Positions 46,666-57,650 of a stretch of 64,000 nucleotides of DNA are shown here, piece after piece. Location of the stretch: positions 1 to 64,000 of the forward strand of contig JAJTTP010000014.1 in NCBI GenBank assembly GCA_023313575.1. The letters are read 5' to 3'. The notes beneath the pieces are model-generated. The model saw only the letters and a list, made by a program, of their open reading frames with translations, was not told where the DNA came from and did no database searches. Made by a program: the position numbers and the translations under genes. Source of the stretch: Eutypella sp. D-1. Lineage: Eukaryota > Ascomycota > Sordariomycetes > Xylariales > Diatrypaceae. Position 1 is the stretch's first letter; each line of letters begins with the position of its first letter.

Positions 46666-47504
46666 ATTTCTCTTAACATATGGAAACCAAGGCTCGTTGG
46701 TCGAACCTGATAGGCCATGTATTGGTTGGTGAAAGTTTTCGCGCTTTTTGGTGCTCATATACCTTGGAAAAACTTTTGGTGCGGGGTAGCATTGCGGGGC
46801 TTCTTCTTTGAGCCGATTAACCCCACTAAGCCGAAGATCTACCGTGCCCGTGCCTGTGTCCGCTTATGTACGTACATGCCCGACAAAGATAGGAGTAAAG
46901 TGAGTGCACCAGCTGTCTACATCGGCATGGGCAATACCTACGATATCCTCCCCCGGCTAGCTAATTCTCGTCCGTTAAAGAGAGATCACCTTAAACCACC
47001 ACGGTAGTACAAGCATCTCAACAATCACGAAGCAAGTGGTTTCGACTTGGTATACGGGATACACGTTAGGAAGGAAGTGCATGTGATTATTATAAGTAAA
47101 TTATTCATAGCAGATAATTATCCACTCAGCTCAGCTACTACGGGCTACCTATATACAGTGATGAGTCTCTTTAGAGGGGATGGTTATTAGGTAGTTAGTT
47201 GCAACTTTTGAAAAATTCACTGTGCCGCAACCGCTCCCTAGAGACACCAATAATTATTCTTCGTAGCCGAGACCAAACGAAGAGCCGATCTGGCGTTAAA
47301 TCAGATGGAGCTTCCAATACGCAAGACATGAAGGGGCTATCCGTAATTATTCGTAATCGCCGGTCATCCATTAGGGCGTCAATAAGATGTTCCCGCCATT
47401 AAATCGAGACATCGGCGGCCGGTAGCGATTGGACCAGTAACATAGAGACGCGCCAATTTTCTCGTGACTGATGAGATGGACCGAAAGAGCCTCGGTCAAA
47501 TTAA
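46666..47504. other. intergenic stretch, no gene seen
   Basis: Upstream flank of tRNA-Arg and 3' flank of the PHD gene. A frame at 46717-47007 has no domain support. Confidence 0.6.
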
Positions 47505-49073
47505 TCAGGGGCGTCCCGCGGCTGCGGGCTGCGCCGCACCGGCCTCGGGCTCAACAGGCATGCCGTTCTCTACCACCTTCCTGCCTTCAGCATCGTACGT
47601 CGTGACGCTGAAGGCCTCGAAGTCGTCCTTGTCCCGCAGGTCGTCCTCATTAATCTTGAGGCCGGCCAGACAGCCCTTCCCGACCTTGGGCCAGGACGGG
47701 GGCACCGACTCGGCCGAGGACTCGCGCGCCGCCTGATCTCGGGCTTCGGCGGCCCCGACTCCGCGACTAGGCGTTGAGGCATCACGCGAGTAGTGGACGG
47801 GTCCACTCGCGTTCACATCGGCTCTAAGAGCCGCGCCGCCGACCGCCGCTCCGCTCTGGGAGGCGCGTTTCGATGGTGGGCCGGGTTCGGGAGTCGGGAA
47901 TATCGGGAGCTCCGGGTGTAGCTCCAAACTATACATCAAGAGGTTGACCAATTGCCCATGCGGGACCGTGGAGAGGTAGGCGCGTCTCTGGGGAGCGGCA
48001 TATGTCAATCGACCGTTCAAAAATGTCTGAATACATAGGGAAGGGCATGGTAGGAGAAAGAAAATCACGGGCCTTACCTGCTCGGCACTCTTGGCCGCCC
48101 AGCTGACGCCGCGGAAGCCGTCGAGGGACTTCTTCTTGGCAAGGTGGCGCTCGCGCTTGGCGAGGCAGCGGCCGCAGAACCACGAGCGCGACTCGTTACT
48201 AACGAAGTCGTCGTCGATATAAGGGTCGTGGCAGAGCTGGTGCCAGCAGAGGTTGCAGCCGTCGCAGAAGACGATCTGGTTCTTCAGGGGGCTGAGTCCC
48301 CGCGTGCACACCTTGCACAGCGCCTGCTCCGGCGTCCGCTTGCCGTAGTGCCGCCGCTTTTGCGTCGTCGCCCCCGTCGCCGGCGACGTCGGGTTGAACT
48401 GCGTCGGCTTCTGCACCTGGCGCCCGGACTTCGTCATGGTCGGCGGTGCCTGGCCCTTCGATGCATCCTCCAATTCGCTCCGCGGGAGGTCGCTCAAGCT
48501 TGACGAATCGTCCGGCCCACCCTTTGAGCGCTTGCGCTTCGTCCCCTTTGTCGTCGGCTTACCTCGCTTAGCCGGTACCTTGGAGGTTCCCTTGGAAGCT
48601 GCGGGTTTGGCGACTGACGGCGTCCGGAGCTGAAAGGCGTCATTTAACGGTAAGCTGGTGGCTGACGTCGGGGGATTCGATGGAGTCTTCGGCGCAGGGA
48701 GCGGCATCGTCAAGGAGGTATTCATGTTCATGACCAGACGCCTCCTGGCGTCCTCGAAGGTGGACTGCTCGATGGTCTTAGCAACGGCAGAGGCGGAGGA
48801 CAAGGCCGAGCTAAGCCCTCCGGCTGACCGGCCATTGATGCGCTGCAGGATCATCTGGGTCGAGGCGGAGAATTGTGGGATGTAAGGGGGCCGACCGGCG
48901 GAGCTGGCGCTGCTCGGAGCCGGACTGGCCGCCGCCGCCGGAGGATCTGCGGTGGCTTGTTCAACCGGCGCAGCGGCACCTCCGGGCACATCCGGATTCT
49001 TTTCTAAACCCGTATTCCCTTCCTCCATCTTGACTTCGACTGGGCCTTCGCCCTTCTCTGGGTTCGACGACAT
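47505..49073 (-). CDS. PHD-finger nuclear protein
   Basis: Two exons: 49073-48078 and 48026-47505 (1518 nt, 505 aa), joined SAEQ|TFLNGRLTYAAP. The 51-nt intron (48077-48027) is a multiple of three and has no stop, so a retained form would add 17 residues. A PHD zinc finger follows the Cys4-His-Cys3 pattern: C253, C256, C270, C273, H278, C281, C300, C303, including VFCDGCNLCWHQLC and WFCGRCLAKRE. PHD fingers read histone H3 tails, often methylated Lys4. The N-terminal 250 residues are Ala/Ser/Pro-rich with a basic cluster (KRGKPTTKGTKRKRSK, likely nuclear signal). The C-terminal part is Pro/Ala-rich with a short conserved-looking end (INEDDLRDKDDFEAFSV). ATG at 49073 is chosen over an upstream ATG whose frame crosses a GT repeat. 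No partner complex can be named. Confidence 0.88.
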   Translation of the reverse strand: MSSNPEKGEGPVEVKMEEGNTGLEKNPDVPGGAAAPVEQATADPPAAAASPAPSSASSAGRPPYIPQFSASTQMILQRINGRSAGGLSSALSSASAVAKTIEQSTFEDARRRLVMNMNTSLTMPLPAPKTPSNPPTSATSLPLNDAFQLRTPSVAKPAASKGTSKVPAKRGKPTTKGTKRKRSKGGPDDSSSLSDLPRSELEDASKGQAPPTMTKSGRQVQKPTQFNPTSPATGATTQKRRHYGKRTPEQALCKVCTRGLSPLKNQIVFCDGCNLCWHQLCHDPYIDDDFVSNESRSWFCGRCLAKRERHLAKKKSLDGFRGVSWAAKSAEQVRPVIFFLLPCPSLCIQTFLNGRLTYAAPQRRAYLSTVPHGQLVNLLMYSLELHPELPIFPTPEPGPPSKRASQSGAAVGGAALRADVNASGPVHYSRDASTPSRGVGAAEARDQAARESSAESVPPSWPKVGKGCLAGLKINEDDLRDKDDFEAFSVTTYDAEGRKVVENGMPVEPEAGAAQPAAAGRP

Positions 49074-49974
49074 GGCTCGATCGCTACCATTGGGCCGACC
49101 CGACGAGTCGTGTGTGTGTGTGTGTGTATAGTGTACGTAAACAAGGGGGTGGATGGGGGGACTCTTGAAGTTCCAAGGATGGGGTTCAGACAAGTGCCGG
49201 TGTCACAATCTGGGGAACTATAATGAATCTACGAATTATACCATGAAATGGATGGCCCAGACGAGAGATGATCGATTAAATTGCTAATTAGAAGAAAACA
49301 GAGTCGATTGAATTCAATGCCATTGCCATTTTTGGAGGTTCGGCCCTATAATCACGTGCGAATCACGTGCTTAGTGGGGCAGACTCTACGGAGCAATAAG
49401 TACCGATATCCTTGTCTCCCCCTTAATAGAATGATTCGCCTACAAGTAAGTACCTACTACAGTAGGTAGGTATGCATATACAGGGCCTCATGCTTTGTGG
49501 ATAATTAGATGCTCTATTTTCTATCATCTTGGTCAGTACAGCGAGGTACTCATTGACTTCAACCTATTGTATGACTCTACCATTCAAAGCCTGGGAAGAC
49601 TTGTAAAAGTACCATCGCAGACTCACAAATTCCAAAAAAATTTCAATGTTAGTGAAGGCCGTGTGCACGTGGTTGGGAACATTTTAGGGGAAAGGAGGAG
49701 ATCGTCACGAAAAGAACAGTTTTTTTCTACCTTCTTTTAACATGAGACATTGGCATAGTATTTCGAAAAATGCGCTAGAAGCTTTGAGAGTGTATGAAGA
49801 ATAGGGAGCAGAAAAAGAAGTGGCCCCTATTCACACATACACAGGGTAAATATAAGAACATCAAGTAGGTAGGTTCCTTTATAGGCATTGAATATTGTAG
49901 TATAGGTTCGCTACGTACATATAGTTACCTAAGTACTTAATATCTAGGTACTGGTAATCTGGGTACCTACCTAC
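49074..49974. other. intergenic stretch with GT repeat and TACCTAGGTA motifs
   Basis: Begins with a GT repeat (about 49110-49127) in the PHD 5' leader. It ends with clustered AGGTACT/GGTACCTACCTACCTACCT motifs (49925-49980) that touch the CoA-transferase stop codon. Confidence 0.6.
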
Positions 49975-51934
49975 CTACCTAACAGCGCCCGCATCCTTCA
50001 GCGCAGCAATGCGCGCGCCGTCATAGCCGAGGACGTCAGCGAGGAGCTCGTCGGTATGCTGGCCGAGAGTGGGCGGGGCGGAGCGGACGCCGGGGCGGCT
50101 CTCGCTGAACTTGATAGGGGTGTTGACGAGGCGGAGGGGCCCGCAGGCGCCGTGTTCCACCTCGACCACCATGTCGCGCGCCCGCGTGTGCGAGTGGTTC
50201 AGCGTCGCCTGCACGTCGTTGACCGCCGCGTACGGTATGCCGCGGCCCTCGAACACCTCCAGCCACTCTTGCGTCGTCCTCTCTACGCTGATGGCCTCGA
50301 TCTGCGCCTCCAGCTCCTCGCGGTTCGCTACCCGCGACGCGTTGTCGCTGTACTTCGGGTCGGTCTTCCACTCCGGCCGCCCCAGGCCATCGCACAGGAT
50401 CCCGAAGAGTCGGTCGTTGCCGCCCCCGAACAGGATGTCGCCGTCCTTCGTTTTGAAAGACTTGTACGGCACGATGGATGCTGATGCATGTCAACCAACT
50501 TGCCGACGGATCAGACTCTACATTGTCTAGGTAAATCGGGTCACTCACGATGTGCCGTGCCCCAGCGACCTGTGTCTTTCTCGCCGCTGACGAGACAGCT
50601 GCTCGCGATGTTCGCGAGCGTGGCGGTCTGGCAGTCGCTCAGCGCCATGTCGATGTGCTGGCCGCGGCCCGTCTTTGCCCGTAGTAACAGGGCGGCCATG
50701 ATGCTATTGCTCGTGTACAAGCCCGTGGTCAGGTCCGTGACCGCGACGCCGACCTTGGCCGGCGGCGCATCCCGGTGGCCCGTGATGTGCATTAGCCCGA
50801 ACTCGGCCTCGACCATGACATCGTATCCTGCGCGCTGCTTGTAGGGGCCCGTCTGTCCATACCCGGTGATAGAGGCGTAGATGAGACCCGGGTTGAGCTT
50901 CTGCAACGTCTCGTAGTCCAACTCGTACTTCTTCAACGTCCCAGGAAGGTAGTTCTCTACGAGGATGTCGCACTTCTCCGCCAGCTTATGCAGGATCTCG
51001 ACCCCCTCGGCATGCTGGAATGATAGACCTAGGGACTTCTTGTTGCGGTTGACCTGCAGCACACACGCACACGCATCAACACCACGGGTACCAGGTTGCG
51101 CCCCAGATGCATCCACTGTCTGGCCATGCGGCTCCTTTCACAAGGTAGTATGAGGTAATGGCGGATTCAGCTACATACCGCGAGAAAATAGGCCGATTCC
51201 CCCGGACCTTCCTTGCCCGACTCGTGGCGGTAGGTCGCATAGGGTGGCCCCCAAGCGCGCGTGTCATCACCGCGGATTGGGTGTTCAATCTTGATTACCT
51301 CTGCGCTGGATTAGGGAGATCCCAACGGGACGGTATTAGCTATCTATTTCGGACCAACTCGATTCCTTCCAATCAGCCCCCACATCCACAGGAACAGAAC
51401 TCTCTAATGCAGGGGCAGAGGGAAGAAAGGGAGGAAAAGGGGGGGAGGGGAGGGAGGATTCACCCAAGGTCTCCAAGGATCTGCGTGCAATACGGCTAAG
51501 ACGAGCGGGTTGAGTAAGCAGCTGCACGTGGCAGAGAGCAGGTGGGAAGGGTCCGACGGGTCTCCCCTGGCACCCTAACACGGCATAGGCAATGGGGATT
51601 GTAACATTCATTGGATCGCGTAAGACTTGAGACGATGGTGGCATATCTATGGGATAGGCATAAAGGCGACGGACGGACGAGACCATGATAACTCCAGTGC
51701 AAACAAAGCCTTGGTTAGACACACGCACTACGTACTTACCCCTGCAAGCACTCTCGTAAGATCGAGGACGCGGTACCCCGCCAGTGGCAGAGCGGCCGAA
51801 GGCTGACCGGCTACATGGGATGAATAGTAACGCACGGGGTCGCCGGTGCCGAAGGACTGACGCCTAACACTTTTGCCGAGAAGAGACCTTGACGGTGCGC
51901 CATTCCTCGCGCGCAGAATTCCGCGGCAAAGCAT
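49975..51934 (-). CDS. family III CoA-transferase (CaiB/BaiF), SUGCT-like, probably mitochondrial
   Basis: Five exons: 51934-51740, 51495-51464 (32 nt), 51305-51179, 51053-50549 and 50480-49975 (1365 nt, 454 aa). The micro-exon supplies [11 protein letters not shown], without which the conserved LTRVLAG...AEVIKIEHP block would be broken; all joins are in phase. The first 30 residues are Arg/Ser-rich and lack acids ([20 protein letters not shown]), like a mitochondrial presequence. Family marks are [34 protein letters not shown], the catalytic Asp225 in [30 protein letters not shown] and [12 protein letters not shown]. The best match by eye is succinyl-CoA:glutarate CoA-transferase (C7orf10/SUGCT), which moves CoA to dicarboxylic acids. 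Other family III substrates remain possible. Confidence 0.93.
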
Positions 51935-54346
51935 TGTGCTGGAACCCGAGTAAGTAAGTAAATAAGACGCGCGAGTAAAAGTGACAAACACAGAAGGACG
52001 TCAATGGAGCTGTGCTATCATTGTACATACGTTGTACTTGTTGGGAGGGGGCGAGGTGGAAATGTCTAGTTACTTTGGTAATAGGTAGGTATGTAATCGC
52101 AACGTCAAAAAAGGGGGGGCGGGCTCTGTTCCCAAACACGCCTTTCCCCTCCGTCCTTGGTCGAAATGCGAATGTCGGTAAATGCCAGGTAATATTTTAC
52201 TCTATCTGCACTTGATCATATGTGAGGGAATTACTAGTTGGAATGATGCGTTAGTGGGACAGGAGGGCCTTGTTGAAGATCAAAAGAGGGACGTCCACCA
52301 TGTACGGGAAGTGCAGTATTAGGTAAGGTCTCGTCCTGTCTTTTCCTGCAGGCTCCTCCCAAGGCGCGCGTGGTTGTAGATCAGATGAACACGCTGCTGC
52401 GAAAACGGTGTCGCATAAGTTTAAGTTTAGCTACTTTGTATCGTATTCAACTTACCAACTAACCATTCTCGTCGGGTTCCTTTCGACGGTACCGGACTAA
52501 ATAGTTTAGTCTCCTTCCAGCCCGTCTCCATCGAGGAGGAACTACCCCGAGAAACGGTCAACCGGTGTCCGATTACGTCGGTGACGTTCGACCGGAGCTA
52601 ACAAGCCACCCATGGATGCCATGTGCTCACTTATGGAACAACGCTAGGATTAAAAATAACCGAACAGCAGCAGGAAAACTAAAAGAGAAGCAGGGTATAA
52701 AATAAGATATTACTACATAACAACTTGATCCTGGGTTTGAAGCTAAAGGTAGGTAGGCATCTGTATTTTTAAAAAAAAAAAAGGTCCCGAGAAATAGGTA
52801 CGTCGCGAGTTGAGTTGAGTCGCGACAGCAGTTGATGGGGAAGAGGTGCTGCTGCTCCCCACCACCCCTCCTTGTCCCCTGGTCGGGGTTTCTAAGAATA
52901 TGAATGCGACCTACCATTATAGGTATGTGTCGTGTACAATCAAATTTCTGTTGCCGGGCAGTTAGGCAGTTGAAAAAAAAAATTCGGTTATTTTATAGCC
53001 TTGTCGAGCGTGAGATTGCAGCCTATAATATTACTAATGCGGGCATCTTTGTTGTTTAAGATGTTTTATTATTGAACGAATTGTCTGCTGAAGAGGAGGG
53101 AGGCGGGGACATTATTTCTCGCTGTCCTGCCGATATGTACGTCGCGGCTTTCCGCGACGGGATCCACCAACGTCGACACCACGGTGAGCGAGCTCGTGTA
53201 TACCGTGATACTGCGTTGTACTGATTGACGGAAGGCCACCTAAGACAGATGGGGCAGTTAGGGCGTCAATGGAGATTGATGCTTGGGTTACTACGTAGGT
53301 AGGACGATCACTGGTAACCCATCCGCTTGGAACGGCAATTAGGCGTTGACTTCCCCATGGTCGCCCGAGGCCGTCACTGCATCATGCACACCGAAAAGCG
53401 TTCTTCGGCCCCCCCCCCCCCCCCCCCTTCCCCCAGAGAGAAGCGGGGGCATCTATCTATCCCTCGGTAAAAAATCTGATGATAGACGAGAGTCAGTGTA
53501 GCCCAATGATATATACGTCGATATCCGAAGGGGGGTTGCATGAATGGCAGGTAGGCTCTACCGGTTTTTGAAGAATATCGCAAGCTCAGCCTCAAGGCGA
53601 TGGAGTTGCTTTTGAGCTGGAAAAAAAGTCGCCGGGTTGCCTCAAAAGGGCCGGCAGGCCGGTAGGCGGGCAGGGCCCTTAGAGGATACTACGACAATGG
53701 CGGGCGGATGCATTGCCTCTTAAGGGCGGTGTGGTACCAGGGACCTCAATGCCTGTTGGCCAAGCCATCCTGTCCACCTGCGAAGAGTTCCCTCCATCCC
53801 GAATCGGCTGGTCTGGGGGTCGTGTGGATACGATATCAGGGCACATAAGCGTTGTGGGGGCTGGGGCTGCGCATCCGTCCCAGGGTTTCGAGCCTCAGGC
53901 CGCTGCCCTTTTTTTGGACGAACCACACTTCGGGGACCAATCGACGTCCAACGGTCGTGGGAAAAGGACCGGGAAGAGCCAATCGTGTGGCAGATTGGTG
54001 AGAGCCGAACACCTTCGTTCCCGAAGGGTGGTAGCAAAAAGACACATCCCAGAGTCATTTTGCTGCATGATACTGTCTATCGTCGTATAAGAAATGTGGG
54101 TAGCATGGCATTCAGATGAACCAGGGTCGGGAAGAGCCTGGTATGTACTGTAGAACGAAGCAGGCTGGCACCGCGATTTGCATATGAACGGTGACACGTC
54201 CCCCCGCCTGGCTGATTGTGGCATTACTACTATAAGTCCGCGCTCCCACACCTTTCTCTCGCGATCCCAAAAATTCCGCCTGTCCTATGCTTCCCTCCAA
54301 GCTTCGGGTCATTCCAACTTTCCGAGTTGAGCATGCCTCATTCGAC
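51935..54346. other. intergenic stretch with C19 tract
   Basis: No gene recognised in 2.4 kb. Contains a C19 run (53409-53427). Frames at 53713-54090 (both strands) lack domain evidence. Confidence 0.5.
53409..53427. repeat. poly(C) tract, 19 nt
   Basis: Uninterrupted C19 followed by TTCCCCC in intergenic DNA. Confidence 0.9.
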
Positions 54347-55000
54347 ATGGCTCCCACACCGGATCGAACTATCCTCCGTAGAGGTGACGGTAGGGGCGTC
54401 TCTAACAAAGATACATGGATGACGCTGGGGATCATCGTCGCAGCCGTCGTGTTGTTCTCGGTAGTCACCTGGGCGGTCGTGCGGGCTCTGAGGAGACGGC
54501 GGCAAAACCGAGGGAAGGTCCGTAACGCCATGAAGCACCCGCGGGAGTGGTACAGAAAACACCAGAGCGTGCGGGAGATCCTGCAAGAGGAAGAGCTGGC
54601 GCGGATCACGCAGATACGCAAGTCGCTGCAGGGGCGCCAGTCCGGGCGGAGCTCGCGGAGCTCCAACACCTCGGGCACGACGCGCACGCCGGGCGCCGAC
54701 CACTCGCTGGACCTCGCCAGGGTGGAAGAGAACGTCGAGGAGAGAAGGGAGGACGTATCGAAGGAATGGGAGAACCGGATGTCGGGGTCGACGCGCACTT
54801 CGACCCGCGATCTAGAGGCGCAAGGACATCCGGCATTCATTAAGAGGCCAGCTACTCCGACTACTCCTACCAGCCCGCCAAGTATCTGCTCCGACGGGAC
54901 CGCTCCCCCAAGGATTGCCGACACAAATTGGCCACTGGTATCACCGGAAGTCCCACAGTCACCACCACCACAACCTCCGTCACCAGCCCGGGTTAGGTAG
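54347..55000 (+). CDS. single-pass membrane protein with charged cytoplasmic tail
   Basis: Single exon, 217 aa from ATG at 54347 (GACATGGCT). An in-frame ATG 20 codons upstream (54287) has a weaker context. After about 23 residues a hydrophobic helix (about 24-46, TLGIIVAAVVLFSVVTWAVV) is followed by a strong Arg stop-transfer (RALRRRRQNRGK). This fits an N-out, C-in topology without a cleaved signal. The tail has a likely helix (REWYRKHQSVREILQEEELA), a Ser/Thr/Arg-rich part and a Pro-rich end (PQSPPPQPPSPARVR) that could bind SH3-like domains. No family is recognised. It is intact, and its codon use is like that of its neighbours. Confidence 0.7.
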   Translation: MAPTPDRTILRRGDGRGVSNKDTWMTLGIIVAAVVLFSVVTWAVVRALRRRRQNRGKVRNAMKHPREWYRKHQSVREILQEEELARITQIRKSLQGRQSGRSSRSSNTSGTTRTPGADHSLDLARVEENVEERREDVSKEWENRMSGSTRTSTRDLEAQGHPAFIKRPATPTTPTSPPSICSDGTAPPRIADTNWPLVSPEVPQSPPPQPPSPARVR

Positions 55001-56411
55001 TGGGAGAATATGCAACACACACACACACACAAAGGAAGGCAGTCGGCGATTGTTACTGCTATCAAAACACCATACGAAGCCTGTACACAAAGTAAGGGCG
55101 AAGGGCCGGGAGGGAGAGCTGACGATGACACGACGACACACGAAAAAGACATGATTCAATTGGGCGAGTTCGGAGTTACGATACCTTTTCAATTTCTATG
55201 TACAACGACTTTTGGGAGGCAGCTTAGGAGGATTAAGCAAGGAAAGCATGGGAAATCACTCGGGCGGCCGGGCGTTTAACGGGTTGACTTGGCTCGGATG
55301 ATCATGATGACGATACCTGGCTAATGGCTAATGGCTGGTGGCCGGTGACTGGCTGGTGGTCACAAATGTTCCAATAACAATAAGGGCGTTTCATGGGGTT
55401 TGTTTGAAGGGTATATTAGGTTTTGGCAAACGGCGATAGGCTTGTTGGTAGCCCCAGAGGAGGTGAGGGTGACAAGTGACAAAGGACAAAGCAGCCTTGG
55501 AGGGAACGATGTACGATCAAACGAAAAAAAAAAATCAATTCCTATTGAAGCTAAGTAAAGGAGGACAATGAGAGTTATATGGATGTACTTGCGTAAGCAC
55601 CTCGGGTTGTCGACTTCCTAGGTATTTGTAGGTACCTGCCCTGGCACATGCAAATAACAGCGTTAATGCCCTAACCAGCATATATCTAAGTAGGGACGTA
55701 GCTTGAAGTCAAAAGATATTCCATAGAACCTTCCTATTCTTTTTTCTTTTTTTTAAGTTGACTGCAGGCAGGATTCTTCAAGCAAACTGGCAAACCAGCA
55801 CACTTGAACCTTATAACGTAGGTGCTGTAGTCAAAATTCCTATTGGATTCCTATTGGCTACTTCTAAAGTTAGGTTCTTGGCTGCCAGCTGGACAAGGCA
55901 GATTGGGGGCAGGTACATTGTTGCCTCAGTTGCCTCAAACATTACTAAGGCAATTGCAGGTGCCTAAGTTTTAGTGTAGGTACCTATTGTTGCTTATTCC
56001 TGCCAACCTGCCTACATGTACCTATTGTTGCTTATTCCTGCCAACCTGCCTACATGTACCTATTGTTGTAGTAGGTACGTACCTTTTATCTGGGAACTTC
56101 TTTGACCTTCTTCTTCGCCTCTGGAAATCTTACAGCCCATCTCACTTTCTTCCTTCTACAACCACCACCTACACACCTTTCATCAACCACCTCCTCATCA
56201 ACAGCCTCACCTACAACCTACAAGCAAGTCTTGTGGTATAGTCTTGTGGTATACTCTTCTGGTCTACCCGCGCAAAGGCTGTTGTTACAGTTGCATTTGA
56301 TTGCCATATCCGACAACTACATTAGACGGTATCGCAATTCATAGCACCCGACTTGCACCCGACTTGTCTCATCGCGTCTGCAACAGCAAAACCCCAAAGA
56401 AGACGCACGCC
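55001..56411. other. intergenic stretch, CA repeat and 38-bp tandem repeat
   Basis: Starts with a CA repeat (about 55013-55030), includes TACCTAGGTA-type motifs (about 55616-55636) and a tandem repeat (55981-56068), and ends with the C-rich TFIIB leader. Confidence 0.6.
55981..56068. repeat. 38-bp tandem repeat, 2.3 copies
   Basis: Unit begins TACCTATTGTTGCTTATT and is identical in copies at 55981 and 56019; a third copy starting at 56057 is cut after 12 bases. It lies about 350 bases upstream of the TFIIB start. Confidence 0.9.
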
Positions 56412-57650
56412 ATGGCGACTTCTACGGTGGACATGCGTGCCTCGACCACGCCCGGAGCAACCAACGGTGCCATCACTAATGGCGCGACTAACGGCGCTGC
56501 TGCAACTGCTGCGGAGGCTATGGAGAAAGAGTTCAAGGAGAACTTGAACCAACACCTAATGTAAGTATATTGTCGCTTGAACCGTTTCTTCGATCACTTC
56601 GATCACTCCAGAGAGAAGACTCGGGATGCTTTTCGACGATTTTACCGCATTTCAGGTTTGCTCAATGAACCTCTCTCATTTTCTAGGTGCCCCGACTGTC
56701 GCGAGTTGCCTCCGAACCTGGTCGAGGAGTTCTCATCTGGTGACATGGTCTGTGGCTCTTGTGGCCTCGTCCTCGGCGACCGCATTATCGACACCCGCTC
56801 GGAGTGGCGAACCTTCGCCAACGATGATCAAGGCAATGACGATCCGTCCCGTGTCGGTGACTCTATCAACCCACTCCTGAACGGTTCTCAACTCGAGACC
56901 AGCATCGGCTTTGGTGAGGGCATGCGCTCGAGAGAGCTGCACCGCGCCCAGAACCGAACCCAAAACGACAAAGCCACCAAGACCCTTCTTGCCGCCTATC
57001 GCGAGATTAGCCACCTCTGCGATGCGATCAATATTCCCAAATCGGTTCAGGATTCCGCCAAGCACATCTTCAAGATGACCGACGACGCCAAGTACTTCAA
57101 GGGCAAGTCCCAGGACGCGGTGATCGCTGGATGCATTTTCATAGCATGCCGACAGGCGGATGTTCCCCGAACTTTCCGTGAGATCCACGCCCTCACTCAT
57201 GTCTCCAAGAAGGATGTCGGCAAAACCTTCAAGATGCTCGAGAAGTTCTTGCAGGGCAATCGCGAGGCAAACACCACTGGCTCCTTCATGCACTCTCTTA
57301 ATTCCTACGAGAACACCAACTCTACTAGCGCTCCTCAGCTGTGCGCCCGCTACTGCAGCAACCTCGGCTTCATCAACACCCACCAGATGGAGAAGATCTC
57401 GAAATTGCTGGCCGAGAAGAGCGCCACCGTCAAGGACCTTGCCGGTCGGTCTCCCCTCTCAGTTGCCGCTGCCTGCATCTATATGGCTTCGCATCTGATG
57501 GGTGATTCCCGCACGTCTCGAGATATTGCTGGTGTTGCCGGCGTTAGTGACGGAACCATCAAGACCGCATACCGCTTCCTTTATCAGGCCCGCGAGAGCT
57601 TGATCGAGAAGAGCTGGGGTGGCAATGTGGACCGGCTGCCAGCCAATTAG
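56412..57650 (+). CDS. SUA7: transcription initiation factor TFIIB
   Basis: Two exons: 56412-56560 and 56687-57650 (1113 nt, 370 aa), joined NQHL|MCPDCRELPPN by an intron ending TTTTCTAG. An Ala/Thr/Asn-rich N-terminus precedes the zinc ribbon (C51, C54, C72, C75) that contacts RNA polymerase II. The B-reader/linker block GDRIIDTRSEWRTFANDDQ follows, then two cyclin-like repeats (about 150-245 and 255-345) that bind TBP-DNA, with KYFKGKSQDAVIAGCIFIAC in the first and SPLSVAAACIYMASHLMG in the second. The protein bridges TBP and polymerase II and helps set the start site. The gene is single and intact, with a length close to fungal orthologues apart from the low-complexity start. Confidence 0.97.

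Noticed and set aside
46717..47007. 96-codon frame beside tRNA-Arg
   Set aside because: No family match and no conserved pattern; probably chance.
54112..55152. 346-codon minus-strand frame opposite the membrane protein at 54347-55000
   Set aside because: Ser/Arg/Leu-rich antisense translation; the plus-strand product has a good helix, stop-transfer and start context instead.
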